64,000 bases of DNA. It comes from Dyadobacter jejuensis. Its GTDB lineage: Bacteria; Bacteroidota; Bacteroidia; Cytophagales; Spirosomataceae. The stretch spans positions 310,001 to 374,000 of the forward strand of contig NZ_QGDT01000001.1 of NCBI RefSeq assembly GCF_003149085.1, in the 5' to 3' direction. Positions 35,908 through 44,558 of the stretch are shown piece after piece (within the stretch, counting starts at the first letter, position 1; each line of letters starts with the position of its first letter). Made by a program: the position numbers and the translations under genes. The notes under the pieces were generated by a model, which saw nothing but the letters and a program-made list of their open reading frames with translations, did no database searches and had not been told where the DNA came from.

Positions 35908-37128
35908 TCATTCTTCCTGGGTGCCCAATACTTCCTTAAACACCTCCATCAACCCTTCGGAGGGTTGTTGTCCTTTATTTTTACTTTTAAAATAGGCCTC
36001 GAAAAGTTGGTCTATACTCAGGCTGAGATCGATTTCGGAATTTGAGTCACCCTCATTCATATTTTTGATTTGAGGGATGATTTGAATGATGCCCTCATGG
36101 CAGTCGGTAAGTCGTTTTTTATCGCTGGCTTCCAAATACGTGTCCGACTCCAGGGTAAGCTCAATAAGCTCGTGTTGGTGATCCATCAACCACGCCAGAG
36201 CCGTATCCACACCTTTGAATTTAACTCTTTTTAGCCGTTTCCCTGCTTGCAGCTCTATGCGTTGGAAAGACTCTAGTTGGCCGGCTGCCGCATGTAGGAG
36301 TACCACATATTTTTGCTGATCGGCTTCGGAGAAGCTATAGGCCAAGGGGCTGCTGGCATACACGATAGGAGCCGGATGGGTGTCGACTACCTGATAGCGA
36401 TGCAAATGGCCCAGTGCTACGTACTGAAGTCCAGTGGGGAAGTTATGGGTATAAATGGCTTGAGCCCCGCCTATATGCAAAATAGGACGCTCGTCGTCGG
36501 GCTCTTCGGGTTCCTCTCCACCTTCTTTCATTACATACAGATGGGTCACTAGCAGATTGAACCCCCGATCGTCGAGGTGCTCCAGGGCCAGTGCCTGCCA
36601 GTGTTGTTGGAGGTGATCGCGTAGGGCCGTTTCCTGCTGTTCCGTTCCTAAGAATACCTTAAGACGCTGTTCGTTGGCATAGGGGGTGTGAATAACGCGT
36701 AAAGGGATATCACAACGGGGCAAGGACAATTCTATAAACCCAGGTTCCGACTTTGTAATGGCTATTCCGGCTTGAGTCCGAAAAGGCGTGACCGTAGCAT
36801 TGGGGAACCCTATGAATATGATGCCACATACCCTAGCCAAGGCATCGGGAACTTCTATCCGCTCGGGAGAGTCGTGGTTGCCTGCTATAGCTATAACGGC
36901 CCTGCGCCCGTTGTCGGCCAGGCGGTGTAAGGTGGTATAGAGTAGCTCTGTAGCTTCAGATGAGGGGGCGAAGTTATCGAATAAATCGCCGGCAACTACT
37001 ACGGCATCAACGCTTTGTTTTTCTGCGATCTCACAGATTTCATTTAAAACCAGTCGTTGTTCTGTCAACCTGGAGTAGGTATCTAGTTTTTTGCCTATAT
37101 GCCAATCGGCCGTATGTAGTATTTTCAT
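35908..37128 (-). CDS. sbcD: Exonuclease SbcCD subunit D
   Basis: SbcD is the Mre11-like nuclease that, with the ATPase SbcC, opens hairpins and trims DNA ends. The 406-residue protein begins MKILHTADWHIGKKL (metal-binding D and H), followed by VVAGDLFDN, AIAGNHDSPERI and the late LGHLHRYQV motif, which complete the metallophosphoesterase active site. The C-terminal SbcD domain (about 280-370) is present. The ATG at 37128 was preferred over a TTG two codons upstream. The partner sbcC is usually the next gene, but here nothing follows downstream except a convergent gene, so sbcC must be elsewhere. Confidence 0.93.
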   Translation of the reverse strand: MKILHTADWHIGKKLDTYSRLTEQRLVLNEICEIAEKQSVDAVVVAGDLFDNFAPSSEATELLYTTLHRLADNGRRAVIAIAGNHDSPERIEVPDALARVCGIIFIGFPNATVTPFRTQAGIAITKSEPGFIELSLPRCDIPLRVIHTPYANEQRLKVFLGTEQQETALRDHLQQHWQALALEHLDDRGFNLLVTHLYVMKEGGEEPEEPDDERPILHIGGAQAIYTHNFPTGLQYVALGHLHRYQVVDTHPAPIVYASSPLAYSFSEADQQKYVVLLHAAAGQLESFQRIELQAGKRLKRVKFKGVDTALAWLMDHQHELIELTLESDTYLEASDKKRLTDCHEGIIQIIPQIKNMNEGDSNSEIDLSLSIDQLFEAYFKSKNKGQQPSEGLMEVFKEVLGTQEE

Positions 37129-37173
37129 AATCAATCGTTATTTTAGCGAAAATAATATAAAGGCTCTACAGAT

Positions 37174-38016
37174 TTGAAAGATTTTGGAATAACATTGACC
37201 GTATTAAGCTATCGGCTCCGGAAATTGACCGGTTGGCATCTGTCTTTAGGGCTGCTGTTGCTGCTAGGAGGCTGTGTAACCTCTACCAACGACCCCAGTA
37301 AAGGAGGGGTTGCCATTTCTTTCGATGATCATTTTATTGAGGATTGGTATGCTTTAAAACCCATGTTGGATCGGTATGGAGCGAAGGTGACTTTTTTTGT
37401 TACCTGTCCCGATAGCCTCACTCCACGGGAAGTATTATTATTAAAATCCTTAGAGGCCGATGGCCATGAGATAGGGTTTCATGGGACCATTCATGGGCGA
37501 TCTACGGATCTTATAGCCACACAAGGGCCTGAGGGTTATAAGGACATCGAGCTTAGTCCTGGCCTGGGGTATATGTTGGCTGCTGGGTTTACGCCGACCT
37601 CCTATGCGCATCCGGGGGGCAACCATAACGAGCGGGTAGACTCCGTACTGCTGGCCGAAGGCTTTAGGATTCAGCGGGACGTGGCCATCGCAAGGCGGAC
37701 GATGTTTGGGGTTCCCCTGTATCGGATAGCGCCTAAGATAATGCCATGGATCTATAATCCCTTCGACGGGGAGTCTCAGGTCGACGCCCTGTTGATCGAT
37801 ACCGACGGAGGATTGTCGGTAAAGGATATGGAGGAGGCCGTAGGGAAGGCCAAAGCTACCGGTACTGCCCTGATGCTCTTTGGTCACCAGCCGTTGTCAG
37901 GGCCTCCTGTCGGAGGGCAATATGGCTTCGATATCGCCTTTTTAGAGGCCATTCTACAGCGTTCTCAGGAAGCAGGCCTGCGCTACTACCGCATGTCGGA
38001 CCTGGTAGCTCCCTAA
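37174..38016 (+). CDS. Polysaccharide deacetylase-family lipoprotein
   Basis: The 280-residue protein has an N-terminal lipoprotein signal (RLRK, then SLGLLLLLGGC with the acylated C34). The mature part shows a NodB-like fold: GGVAISFDDHF (motif 1, tandem aspartates), KVTFFVTC, and HEIGFHGTIHGRS (histidines of motif 2), ending with MLFGHQPLSG (motif 5 region). Enzymes of this fold remove acetyl groups from peptidoglycan or polysaccharides using a metal. There is no ATG in the N-terminal region, so a TTG (37174, or a later one) is the start. The N-terminus is the least certain part. Confidence 0.82.
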   Translation: MKDFGITLTVLSYRLRKLTGWHLSLGLLLLLGGCVTSTNDPSKGGVAISFDDHFIEDWYALKPMLDRYGAKVTFFVTCPDSLTPREVLLLKSLEADGHEIGFHGTIHGRSTDLIATQGPEGYKDIELSPGLGYMLAAGFTPTSYAHPGGNHNERVDSVLLAEGFRIQRDVAIARRTMFGVPLYRIAPKIMPWIYNPFDGESQVDALLIDTDGGLSVKDMEEAVGKAKATGTALMLFGHQPLSGPPVGGQYGFDIAFLEAILQRSQEAGLRYYRMSDLVAP

Positions 38017-38018
38017 TG

Positions 38019-39131
38019 CTACCGACCAAAGTGCTTATCCTTGAAGGCCAAGAGGGGCTTTTCGAAGTAATTGTAAGATATGGTAGAAACGACCACAGAT
38101 CCTAAGGTAGCTACGAAGTATAATACGATATGATAAGCGGGTCCAGTAACGGCAGGGAGGTAGATTCGCATTATATTGATCACTAGTATTACTACTACCA
38201 CATGATAGAGGTAAAGTCCATAAGAGATTTTTCCTAAAAAGCTCATTACAGAATTCTCCAGATTGATGATGCTGTTAGGGTTGCAGGAGACGTTCAGAAT
38301 GAAATATCCAAAGAAAACGGAGTATACTTCAAGAAAGGCTGGGAAGTGAATTCCAGAGAAAAATAGAATCAACAGTATACTATATACGACAACCTGGAGG
38401 TCTTTACGAAATAAGACATTGAGAATGTAAAACTTTTGTTTATAGAACAGCCAGGCACATCCTCCGCCTAGGGCCATGATCTGAATACGGAACTGTCCGA
38501 AAAAGGTGGCTACGATCTTCCATTTTTCCTCTATGGGGACATCTAGGAGCTGGATTCCTATCCATAGAAATAGGAGAGAGGCCGCTACAAAAAGGAGGAT
38601 TATAATGGTTTTTCTTTTTGGGTATTTGATAAGCCAGGGCCATAAATAGTAAAATTGTTCTTCTACGCCAATCGACCAGGCCTGTGCGCACCAATAAGGG
38701 AGTTCATACAATACAAAAGCATAGTTGGGCAGTACCAGCATCAGCAGGGTGATTCTTTCTGTTGTGTGTCGGTCTAGAACTTCTGCTATGCCTGGGTAGT
38801 CGAATAAGCTCAAGTGGGGGAATACGAATAAGCTGAGCAAGACGATTAGGAAGTAGATGGGCCATATTCTAAATACCCTCCGCAAATAAAACTTGCCCGT
38901 ATCGAGGTCTCCAAACCGGTTTTTTTCGGAGAGCAATAAATAGGTTATCAAAAAGCCACTCAGCACGAAAAACAGTCCTACGCCCAATCTCCCCAAGTGT
39001 TGAATGATGGCCCAGTCATAAATGTTCGGCTGGTGCACACCGTGCTTGGCTTGTTCGATATGGTGGAAAAGAACCATAAGGCTAGCAATACAACGGATAC
39101 CGTTGAGGTTGGGGAAATAATGTTTAGTCAT
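38019..39131 (-). CDS. Membrane acyltransferase family 3 (OafA-like)
   Basis: This 370-residue integral membrane protein begins MTKHYFPNLNGIRCIASLMVLFHH, with the catalytic-type histidine pair at the end of the first helix, then LGVGLFFVLSGFLITYLLLSE, both typical of acyltransferase family 3. About ten hydrophobic helices follow; GVEEQFYYLWPWLI is another conserved string. Members transfer acetyl or other acyl groups onto sugars of surface polysaccharides, lipopolysaccharide or antibiotics. The ATG at 39131 was chosen over a TTG nine bases upstream. It converges on the deacetylase gene with only two bases between stops. Confidence 0.9.
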   Translation of the reverse strand: MTKHYFPNLNGIRCIASLMVLFHHIEQAKHGVHQPNIYDWAIIQHLGRLGVGLFFVLSGFLITYLLLSEKNRFGDLDTGKFYLRRVFRIWPIYFLIVLLSLFVFPHLSLFDYPGIAEVLDRHTTERITLLMLVLPNYAFVLYELPYWCAQAWSIGVEEQFYYLWPWLIKYPKRKTIIILLFVAASLLFLWIGIQLLDVPIEEKWKIVATFFGQFRIQIMALGGGCAWLFYKQKFYILNVLFRKDLQVVVYSILLILFFSGIHFPAFLEVYSVFFGYFILNVSCNPNSIINLENSVMSFLGKISYGLYLYHVVVVILVINIMRIYLPAVTGPAYHIVLYFVATLGSVVVSTISYNYFEKPLLAFKDKHFGR

Positions 39132-39208
39132 AGCTGGCAAGAAGGGAGTGCGTAATTGGTATAGTTGGGTATGGGCGTATCCGTGCTATAAGTGGTAAAC
39201 GTGGCGGG

Positions 39209-39730
39209 CTATTTGAACCAACGCATCCAGGTGTCCTGAGCCTTCATGACCCGTTCCACTAGGTCACGGACGGCGCCTTGCCCCCCATTTTTTGGTGATA
39301 TATAATCGGCAATTTCGAGGATTTCGGGGCTGGAGTCGGCCGGACAAGCTCCCATTACTCCGGTAAGCATGACTTCGTAGTCGGGTAAGTCGTCGCCCAT
39401 AAACACCACCTCGTCCTCGGTCAGTTGATTGTCGGCCATGTATTTTTGGTAGATGGGCAATTTTCCATCGGGTGAAGCACCTATAAATATATCGGTAATG
39501 CCCAGATATTCCAGACGTTTGCGGACTCCTACCTGATTTTGAGCGGAAAGTATAGCCACTCTGTAGCCCATTTTAATGGCCCGGTTTATGCCGTAGCCAT
39601 CTTTTACGTTAAAGATTCGAGCCTGTTCCCCACTTTCGAGGGCCAGTACACTACCATCGGTCATAACACCATCGATATCGAAAATAAAGGTAGAAATTCT
39701 TTTAAAACGTTCGTCAGCAGTAATATCCAT
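39209..39730 (-). CDS. kdsC: KdsC-like HAD phosphatase (KDO 8-phosphate phosphatase)
   Basis: The 173-residue HAD-III enzyme removes phosphate from KDO 8-phosphate in lipopolysaccharide core synthesis. Motif I is FIFDIDGVMTDGS (D-x-D near residues 18-20), motif II is ILSAQN, and motif III is VVFMGDDLPDYEVM. The GGQGAVRDLVE C-terminal string is typical of the KdsC tetramer. It follows the DUF2520 gene by 60 bases on the same strand, a pairing seen in other Bacteroidota. A sugar phosphatase of slightly different specificity cannot be excluded by sequence alone. Confidence 0.88.
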   Translation of the reverse strand: MDITADERFKRISTFIFDIDGVMTDGSVLALESGEQARIFNVKDGYGINRAIKMGYRVAILSAQNQVGVRKRLEYLGITDIFIGASPDGKLPIYQKYMADNQLTEDEVVFMGDDLPDYEVMLTGVMGACPADSSPEILEIADYISPKNGGQGAVRDLVERVMKAQDTWMRWFK

Positions 39731-39790
39731 AGGGGTCAGTTTTCTTTATATTGCAAATATAACCGAACTTTTTTGTCAACATTCAATATG

Positions 39791-40603
39791 TCAAGAATTG
39801 GTTGTATGTCTTTTTTGAATATTTTGAGTAATGAGTCTGTAGATTTGGGTGTAGTCGGGGTCTAGTTCATCGAGGTATTCCAGGTGTTTGTTGATGGTTT
39901 CATAATCCCCTCTTTTGGCTGGGCCGGTCAGGGCATCATGGAGATTGGGGGCTTCAATGGCCTTTTGTATGGAGGCTCCTATGAGGGGTTTAAGGAGCTG
40001 GAAGTCTAGGGATTCGTTTTGTATTAAATCATGAGAGAGAGCCAGTAATTGGGTGGTAAAATTACTGGCAAAAACCGCCGCAACATGATAGACGAGCCGC
40101 TCGAAGGAATTCATGGTCCGAACGTGATGGCTTACCGTCCTGGCCAAATCCAATAGAATTGTTTCGGTGTCGGCATCTCGGGATTCCACACAGAAGGGAA
40201 TCTCCTCATAGTCCAGGGGGATTTCTTTGGTGAAGGATTGTAAGGGGTAAAGTATTCCGGTCTGGACGGCTACGTCGCTATAGATATCGACCAGATTTTG
40301 GAGTTCGGCTAGGGTAGTAGTCCCGGACGTATTGGCTAAGATCACGTTTTCGGGGAGGACGATTTGTTGCATTACCTCTTCGAGGGCGTGGTCGGTAACG
40401 GCCAATAGGATCAGGTCGGCTTGGCTATCCGAAAAGTTGAGGGAGTCTATCAGGTCGGTATCGTAGAGTTGAGACACCAGTTTGGCTCCGTTTTCAGGGT
40501 TTCGGCTGTACACTTCTCCTATCCAGTGGCCTGCCTCTTCGAAAGCCATGGCCAAGTGCCAAGCCACATTTCCAGAACCTACTATCGATATTTTCATATT
40601 CAT
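39791..40603 (-). CDS. Rossmann-like / DUF2520 oxidoreductase-like protein
   Basis: The 270-residue protein opens with a nucleotide-binding motif, ISIVGSGNVAWHLAMAF, followed by VYSRNP and LILLAVTDHALEEV, then the all-helical DUF2520 domain (about 140-260) with VYHVAAVFASNFTTQL and ALTGPAKRGD. It resembles ProC and F420-dependent NADP reductases in fold, so it probably binds NAD(P), but the reaction is not known. It lies upstream of kdsC in one unit. ATG 40597 is an equally possible start two codons in. Confidence 0.85.
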   Translation of the reverse strand: MNMKISIVGSGNVAWHLAMAFEEAGHWIGEVYSRNPENGAKLVSQLYDTDLIDSLNFSDSQADLILLAVTDHALEEVMQQIVLPENVILANTSGTTTLAELQNLVDIYSDVAVQTGILYPLQSFTKEIPLDYEEIPFCVESRDADTETILLDLARTVSHHVRTMNSFERLVYHVAAVFASNFTTQLLALSHDLIQNESLDFQLLKPLIGASIQKAIEAPNLHDALTGPAKRGDYETINKHLEYLDELDPDYTQIYRLITQNIQKRHTTNS

Positions 40604-40653
40604 GTGATGATTTTGCTTGGTCCAATTTAAAGGGTCCTTTTAATTTTAGCAAA

Positions 40654-41364
40654 TCAATGCACCAAGGGGGCGGTTTGTTCGGCGCTGGTAATGCCACTGG
40701 GGAGTTCCAGAATCCGGATATTTCGGAAGTGGATTTCTGCTCCTTCCGCCTCTAGGCAGATATACCCTTTTTTGCGTTCTGAAGCCCGGAGTCCATTCAC
40801 AAATTTTCCGTTTACCGACAGCTTTACCACTCCATCTACACATACCACCACGTATTTATTCCATTCGCCTTTGGGTTTACATCTTTTTTCTAAGGATTTG
40901 CTCCTTATTCCCCTAGGGTTATCGGGGATGGCCTTCATGCCCATGGTAGGGAATACCTCTCCATGCACGTAATCGTCGGTAACCTGATGCATAGGGGAAT
41001 AGGCGAGTTCGAGCATTTGAATTTCTATGGCTTTGGTAAGCGGGTCGTCTTCGAAGGGCGTACCTTCACTCCAGACGAACACTCCGGAATTGCCGCCGTC
41101 CTCCATATGTTTCCACTCTACTTCTAAGATAAAGTTTTCGTATTGCCGATCGGTGCGCATGACGCCAATCGGCAACCCGGAGCATATGAGCTCGTTATTC
41201 CGGACTTTCCAGGTATCGGCAGCCGTATTGACGTTGACCCAGCCGGCTAGGTCCTTCCCATTGAAGAGGGGTTTGAATTGTAGGGCTTCTTGGGCTTGAG
41301 TAGCGTAGGGTAATAAAAACAAAAGGGAGAGTGCCCAATGGTAGCAGGCATTTTTAGAAATCAT
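40654..41364 (-). CDS. Exported DUF1080 protein (3-keto-disaccharide hydrolase domain)
   Basis: The 236-residue protein has a signal peptide (residues 1-24, LLPYATQA) and a single DUF1080 domain: [13 protein letters not shown] at the start, then [22 protein letters not shown], and [18 protein letters not shown] at the end, giving a concanavalin-like beta sandwich. The family name comes from 3-keto-disaccharide hydrolase activity in some members; others seem to bind or cut glycans. It is a likely periplasmic sugar hydrolase or binding protein and stands alone here. Confidence 0.88.
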   Translation of the reverse strand: MISKNACYHWALSLLFLLPYATQAQEALQFKPLFNGKDLAGWVNVNTAADTWKVRNNELICSGLPIGVMRTDRQYENFILEVEWKHMEDGGNSGVFVWSEGTPFEDDPLTKAIEIQMLELAYSPMHQVTDDYVHGEVFPTMGMKAIPDNPRGIRSKSLEKRCKPKGEWNKYVVVCVDGVVKLSVNGKFVNGLRASERKKGYICLEAEGAEIHFRNIRILELPSGITSAEQTAPLVH

Positions 41365-41512
41365 AGGCTTGTAAAATATAAATTCGTTGCGGATTATCCC
41401 TTAGATAAGCCGAGGAAAGGGTGTAAATACTGGTTAAATTGGGGATATACTGACCACGATTTTTGGGTTGCTAGTAACTTATACGAGAGTTGGAGGCGAA
41501 ATTTCGAACATA

Positions 41513-41544
41513 TTTGTAAATCAAAAAGTTAAACGCTATATTTG
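41513..41544 (+). promoter_or_regulatory. Full Bacteroidota promoter for the rplM operon
   Basis: TTTG (41513-41516) and TATATTTG (41537-41544) are separated by 20 bases, an exact match to the TTTG-N19-21-TAnnTTTG consensus. Transcription should start near 41549, about 70 bases before rplM. Confidence 0.85.
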
Positions 41545-41580
41545 CACTCCATTTTCCAGTGAGCTGTACTCACTGGAGTG
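41545..41580 (+). promoter_or_regulatory. Leader hairpin of the rplM mRNA
   Basis: CCAGTGAG (41556-41563) pairs with CTCACTGG (41569-41576), loop CTGTA; flanking CACT/AGTG (41545-41548 and 41577-41580) extends it past a 7-base bulge. The structure would lie at the 5' end of the transcript, a usual place for a ribosomal-protein feedback site. Confidence 0.6.
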
Positions 41581-41616
41581 TAAATTATTGAAAATCAATT
41601 AAATTTTTTGTTAATC

Positions 41617-42060
41617 GTGGATACGTTAAGCTACAAAACCATCTCGGCGAACAAAAACACAGTGAACAAGGAGTGGATCGTGGTTGATGCCAAGGATGCA
41701 GTTTTGGGTCGTTTGGCCAGTGAAGTTGCAAAAATGATCAGAGGCAAGCACAAGACCAATTATACTCCCCATGTTGATTGTGGTGATAACGTGATCGTTA
41801 TCAACGCCGACAAAATTAAGTTGACCGGTAAGAAGATGTCGGACAAGGTATATGTTCGTCATACAGGATACCCAGGGGGTCAACGTTTTCAAACTCCTCG
41901 CGAGTTGCTCGAAAAACACCCAGAACGTGTGGTCGAGAAGGCCGTAAAAGGCATGCTTCCTAAAAATCGTTTAGGTCGTCGTTTGTTCACCAATCTGTTT
42001 GTTTATGCTGCTGGAGAGCATCCACATAGCGCTCAGCAGCCCAAAGAAATCCAGTTGTAA
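41617..42060 (+). CDS. rplM: 50S ribosomal protein L13
   Basis: L13 is an early-assembly protein of the large subunit. The chosen start is GTG at 41617, giving [20 protein letters not shown], which matches other Bacteroidota L13 proteins; a TTG three codons earlier is less likely. The 147-residue product has the typical [28 protein letters not shown] region (key residues GRLAS and CGD) and [12 protein letters not shown] near the end. It is the first gene of rplM-rpsI, with rpsI three bases downstream. Confidence 0.96.
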   Translation: MDTLSYKTISANKNTVNKEWIVVDAKDAVLGRLASEVAKMIRGKHKTNYTPHVDCGDNVIVINADKIKLTGKKMSDKVYVRHTGYPGGQRFQTPRELLEKHPERVVEKAVKGMLPKNRLGRRLFTNLFVYAAGEHPHSAQQPKEIQL

Positions 42061-42063
42061 TTC

Positions 42064-42450
42064 ATGGAAGTTATCAACACAATAGGTAGAAGAAAAACTG
42101 CTGTGGCCCGTATTTATCTTACGCCCGGCAAAGGAGAAATCAAGGTAAATGGCCGTGATTTCAAGGAATATTTTCCGTTTGAAGTGCATCAGATCGTGCT
42201 TCAACAGCCATTTGCTACATTGAGCGAAGGCAACGGGTATGACGTCAAAGTGAATGTAAGAGGTGGTGGTGTTACGGGACAAGCTGAGGCTATCCGTATG
42301 GCCGTTTCTAGAGCTTTGGTTGAGTACAACGGAGAGAACCGTCCAGCGTTGAAGAAAGAAGGATTCCTAACGCGTGATCCACGTATGGTAGAACGTAAGA
42401 AATACGGTCGCCGGAAAGCACGTCGTAGATTCCAGTTCTCGAAACGTTAA
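42064..42450 (+). CDS. rpsI: 30S ribosomal protein S9
   Basis: S9 is a small-subunit protein whose C-terminal tail reaches the decoding site. The 128-residue product has GRRKTAVARIYL at the start, VNVRGGGVTGQAEAIRMAVSRAL in the middle, and the arginine-rich end RKKYGRRKARRRFQFSKR that contacts tRNA in the P site. It follows rplM directly, the near-universal L13-S9 pair. Confidence 0.97.
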   Translation: MEVINTIGRRKTAVARIYLTPGKGEIKVNGRDFKEYFPFEVHQIVLQQPFATLSEGNGYDVKVNVRGGGVTGQAEAIRMAVSRALVEYNGENRPALKKEGFLTRDPRMVERKKYGRRKARRRFQFSKR

Positions 42451-42463
42451 TATTTCGGTATAT

Positions 42464-42495
42464 GCGTATGGCTTCTTAACCGAATGGCCCTACGC
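42464..42495 (+). promoter_or_regulatory. Possible rpsB leader structure
   Basis: GCGTA-T-GGC (42464-42472) can pair with GCC-C-TACGC (42487-42495) in the 131-base gap between rpsI and rpsB. The stem is short and contains one mismatch, so support is weak. Confidence 0.3.
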
Positions 42496-42581
42496 AAGCT
42501 GAATAGTCCAGGCAGTACTTATCGTGCCCGATGTGCTGTGCTGCGTATTCAAATTATTAATATTTTAAATCAAACTAGGCA

Positions 42582-43391
42582 ATGGCACAGTTAGAATATA
42601 AAGATTTATTGGATGCAGGTGTGCATTTTGGCCACCTTACCCGCAAGTGGGATCCACGGATGGCTCCATATATATTTATGGAGAAGAACGGGATCCACAT
42701 CATTGACCTGAACAAAACGTTGAGCTGCTTGGATCAAGTAGAAGTAGCCATCAAACAAATCGTTCGTTCAGGACGTAAGATCATGTTTGTAGCCACCAAA
42801 AAACAAGCTCAAGAGATCGTTTCGGAAGAAGCAAGAAGGTTGAAAATGCCTTATGTTACCGATCGTTGGTTGGGTGGTATGCTTACAAACTTTGGTACGA
42901 TTCGCAAGTCTTTGAAGAAAATGCAGACACTTGAGAAGATGCTAAAAGACGAAACCACGGTTAGCAATATTGCGAAGAGAGAACGCCTGATGCTTACACG
43001 TGAAAAGGACAAACTGGAGCGCGTATTGGGTGGTGTAGCGGACCTAACGCGCCTACCAGCGGCACTTTTCATCGTTGATGTAAAACGCGAGCACATTGCC
43101 GTATCGGAGGCAAAGAGATTGAACATCCCTATTTTTGCCATTTGCGATACGAACTCAAACCCTGAATTGGTAGATTTCCCAATCCCTAGCAATGATGATG
43201 CCTACAAGGCCATTTCATTGATTACCCTAGCGGTAGGTAAAGCCATAGAAGAAGGCCTTATGGAGCGCAAGCAAGATAAGGACGATCAGCGTTTGGCGGA
43301 AGAAGAGGAAGCCAAAAGACAAGCCGATAAGGCTCAGTCCGAAGTAGAGGCCTCTGCACCGGCACCGGCAACGGAAGGTGACGCAGAATAA
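42582..43391 (+). CDS. rpsB: 30S ribosomal protein S2
   Basis: S2 binds late to the small subunit near S1. The 269-residue product shows LLDAGVHFGHLTRKWDPRMAPYIF, FVATKKQAQEIV, DRWLGGMLTNF and the family segment IPIFAICDTNSNPELVDFPIP. The C-terminal 35 residues are an acidic, alanine-rich extension (EEEEAKRQADKAQ, then APAPATEGDAE) that is common in Bacteroidota. It precedes tsf, the conserved order, although a terminator lies between them. Confidence 0.97.
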   Translation: MAQLEYKDLLDAGVHFGHLTRKWDPRMAPYIFMEKNGIHIIDLNKTLSCLDQVEVAIKQIVRSGRKIMFVATKKQAQEIVSEEARRLKMPYVTDRWLGGMLTNFGTIRKSLKKMQTLEKMLKDETTVSNIAKRERLMLTREKDKLERVLGGVADLTRLPAALFIVDVKREHIAVSEAKRLNIPIFAICDTNSNPELVDFPIPSNDDAYKAISLITLAVGKAIEEGLMERKQDKDDQRLAEEEEAKRQADKAQSEVEASAPAPATEGDAE

Positions 43392-43444
43392 TTAGGGCGA
43401 TAAGGAAGGGCTTTTAAAGAAGCCGTTCTGTCTGAATATAGAAA

Positions 43445-43481
43445 ATAGCCCATAGCCTCCATGCTATGGGCTATTATTTTT
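43445..43481 (+). terminator. Terminator (partial) between rpsB and tsf
   Basis: ATAGCCCATAGC pairs perfectly with GCTATGGGCTAT over a six-base loop, followed by TATTTTT. It suggests that tsf is at least partly transcribed on its own. Confidence 0.85.
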
Positions 43482-43581
43482 AGAATATATTTTTTGTGTA
43501 AAATTTATATTCTGATAATGACCTATTGGATAGATAAGTCGTTATAGTGGGTTAATAAAGAAAAAAACATAAAACAAGATC

Positions 43582-44418
43582 ATGGCAATTACTGCACAAG
43601 ATGTAAACAAGCTGCGCCAGATGACCGGTGCTGGTATGATGGATTGTAAGAAGGCTCTTCAGGAAGCTGAAGGTGATTTTGACAAAGCGGTGGATATATT
43701 ACGCAAGCAAGGCCAGAAAGTGGCGGCTAAGCGTGCCGACAACGCCGTTTCTGAAGGAACCGTATTGGTGCATATCAGCGAGGATGGTACCCATGGTAAA
43801 TTGGTAGCATTGGCTTGCGAAACCGAACCGGTATCCAACGTAGAAGATTTTAAAAACTTGGCTCAAAGCATCCTGAGTGCGGCCGTTTCTGGTGACGTTC
43901 AGTCGAAAGAAGCTTTGTTGACTACCGTATTGGCCGACGGACGCCCTGTATCGGAGCATATGATCGACCTTACTGGTAAGCTTGGAGAGAAATTAGAGAT
44001 TATCGCTTTCGAAACAGCACAAGCCGACAAAGTGGTTCCTTATATCCACTCCAATGGTAAATTGGGCGTTCTGGTAGCCTTTGATGGCGTGAATGGTGTA
44101 GACGTTGCCGACCTAGGCAAAGACGTAGCCATGCAGATCGCCGCTATGAAGCCTATCGCTTTGGATAAAGACGAGGTAGATTCGGCAACTGTAGAACGCG
44201 AAATAGAAGTAGGAAAAGACCAGGCTCGCGCCGAAGGTAAGCCCGAAGCTATGTTGGAGCGTATTGCACAAGGTAAGCTTCAGAAATTCTATAAGGATAA
44301 TACCTTGTTGAATCAGGAGTTTGTTAAGGATTCTTCTTTGACTATCCGTCAACTTTTAGAGAAAACAGCGAAGGGTCTTACCGTGAAATCCTTTAAACGT
44401 GTAGCGATTGGTGCATAA
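43582..44418 (+). CDS. tsf: Elongation factor Ts
   Basis: EF-Ts exchanges nucleotide on EF-Tu. The 278-residue product begins MAITAQDVNKLRQMTGAGMMDCKKALQEA, where the TGAGMMDCKKAL motif contacts EF-Tu, followed by ILRKQGQKVAAKRA and a core repeat region typical of the family. The gene follows rpsB in the conserved order and ends with a strong terminator. Confidence 0.97.
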   Translation: MAITAQDVNKLRQMTGAGMMDCKKALQEAEGDFDKAVDILRKQGQKVAAKRADNAVSEGTVLVHISEDGTHGKLVALACETEPVSNVEDFKNLAQSILSAAVSGDVQSKEALLTTVLADGRPVSEHMIDLTGKLGEKLEIIAFETAQADKVVPYIHSNGKLGVLVAFDGVNGVDVADLGKDVAMQIAAMKPIALDKDEVDSATVEREIEVGKDQARAEGKPEAMLERIAQGKLQKFYKDNTLLNQEFVKDSSLTIRQLLEKTAKGLTVKSFKRVAIGA

Positions 44419-44448
44419 TTTAGCATTAATTCTTATATAATTATCAAT

Positions 44449-44487
44449 AACGCTTGGCTACTACTTGTATGCCAAGCGTTGTTTTTT
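44449..44487 (+). terminator. Terminator of tsf
   Basis: AACGCTTGGC pairs perfectly with GCCAAGCGTT over a 12-base loop and is followed by GTTTTTT. Confidence 0.9.
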
Positions 44488-44558
44488 GATATTTACGGAA
44501 AATTTATCCGTTTGCCCAAAAGTTAATACCTTTATACTGACTGGATATTGCACACTAA

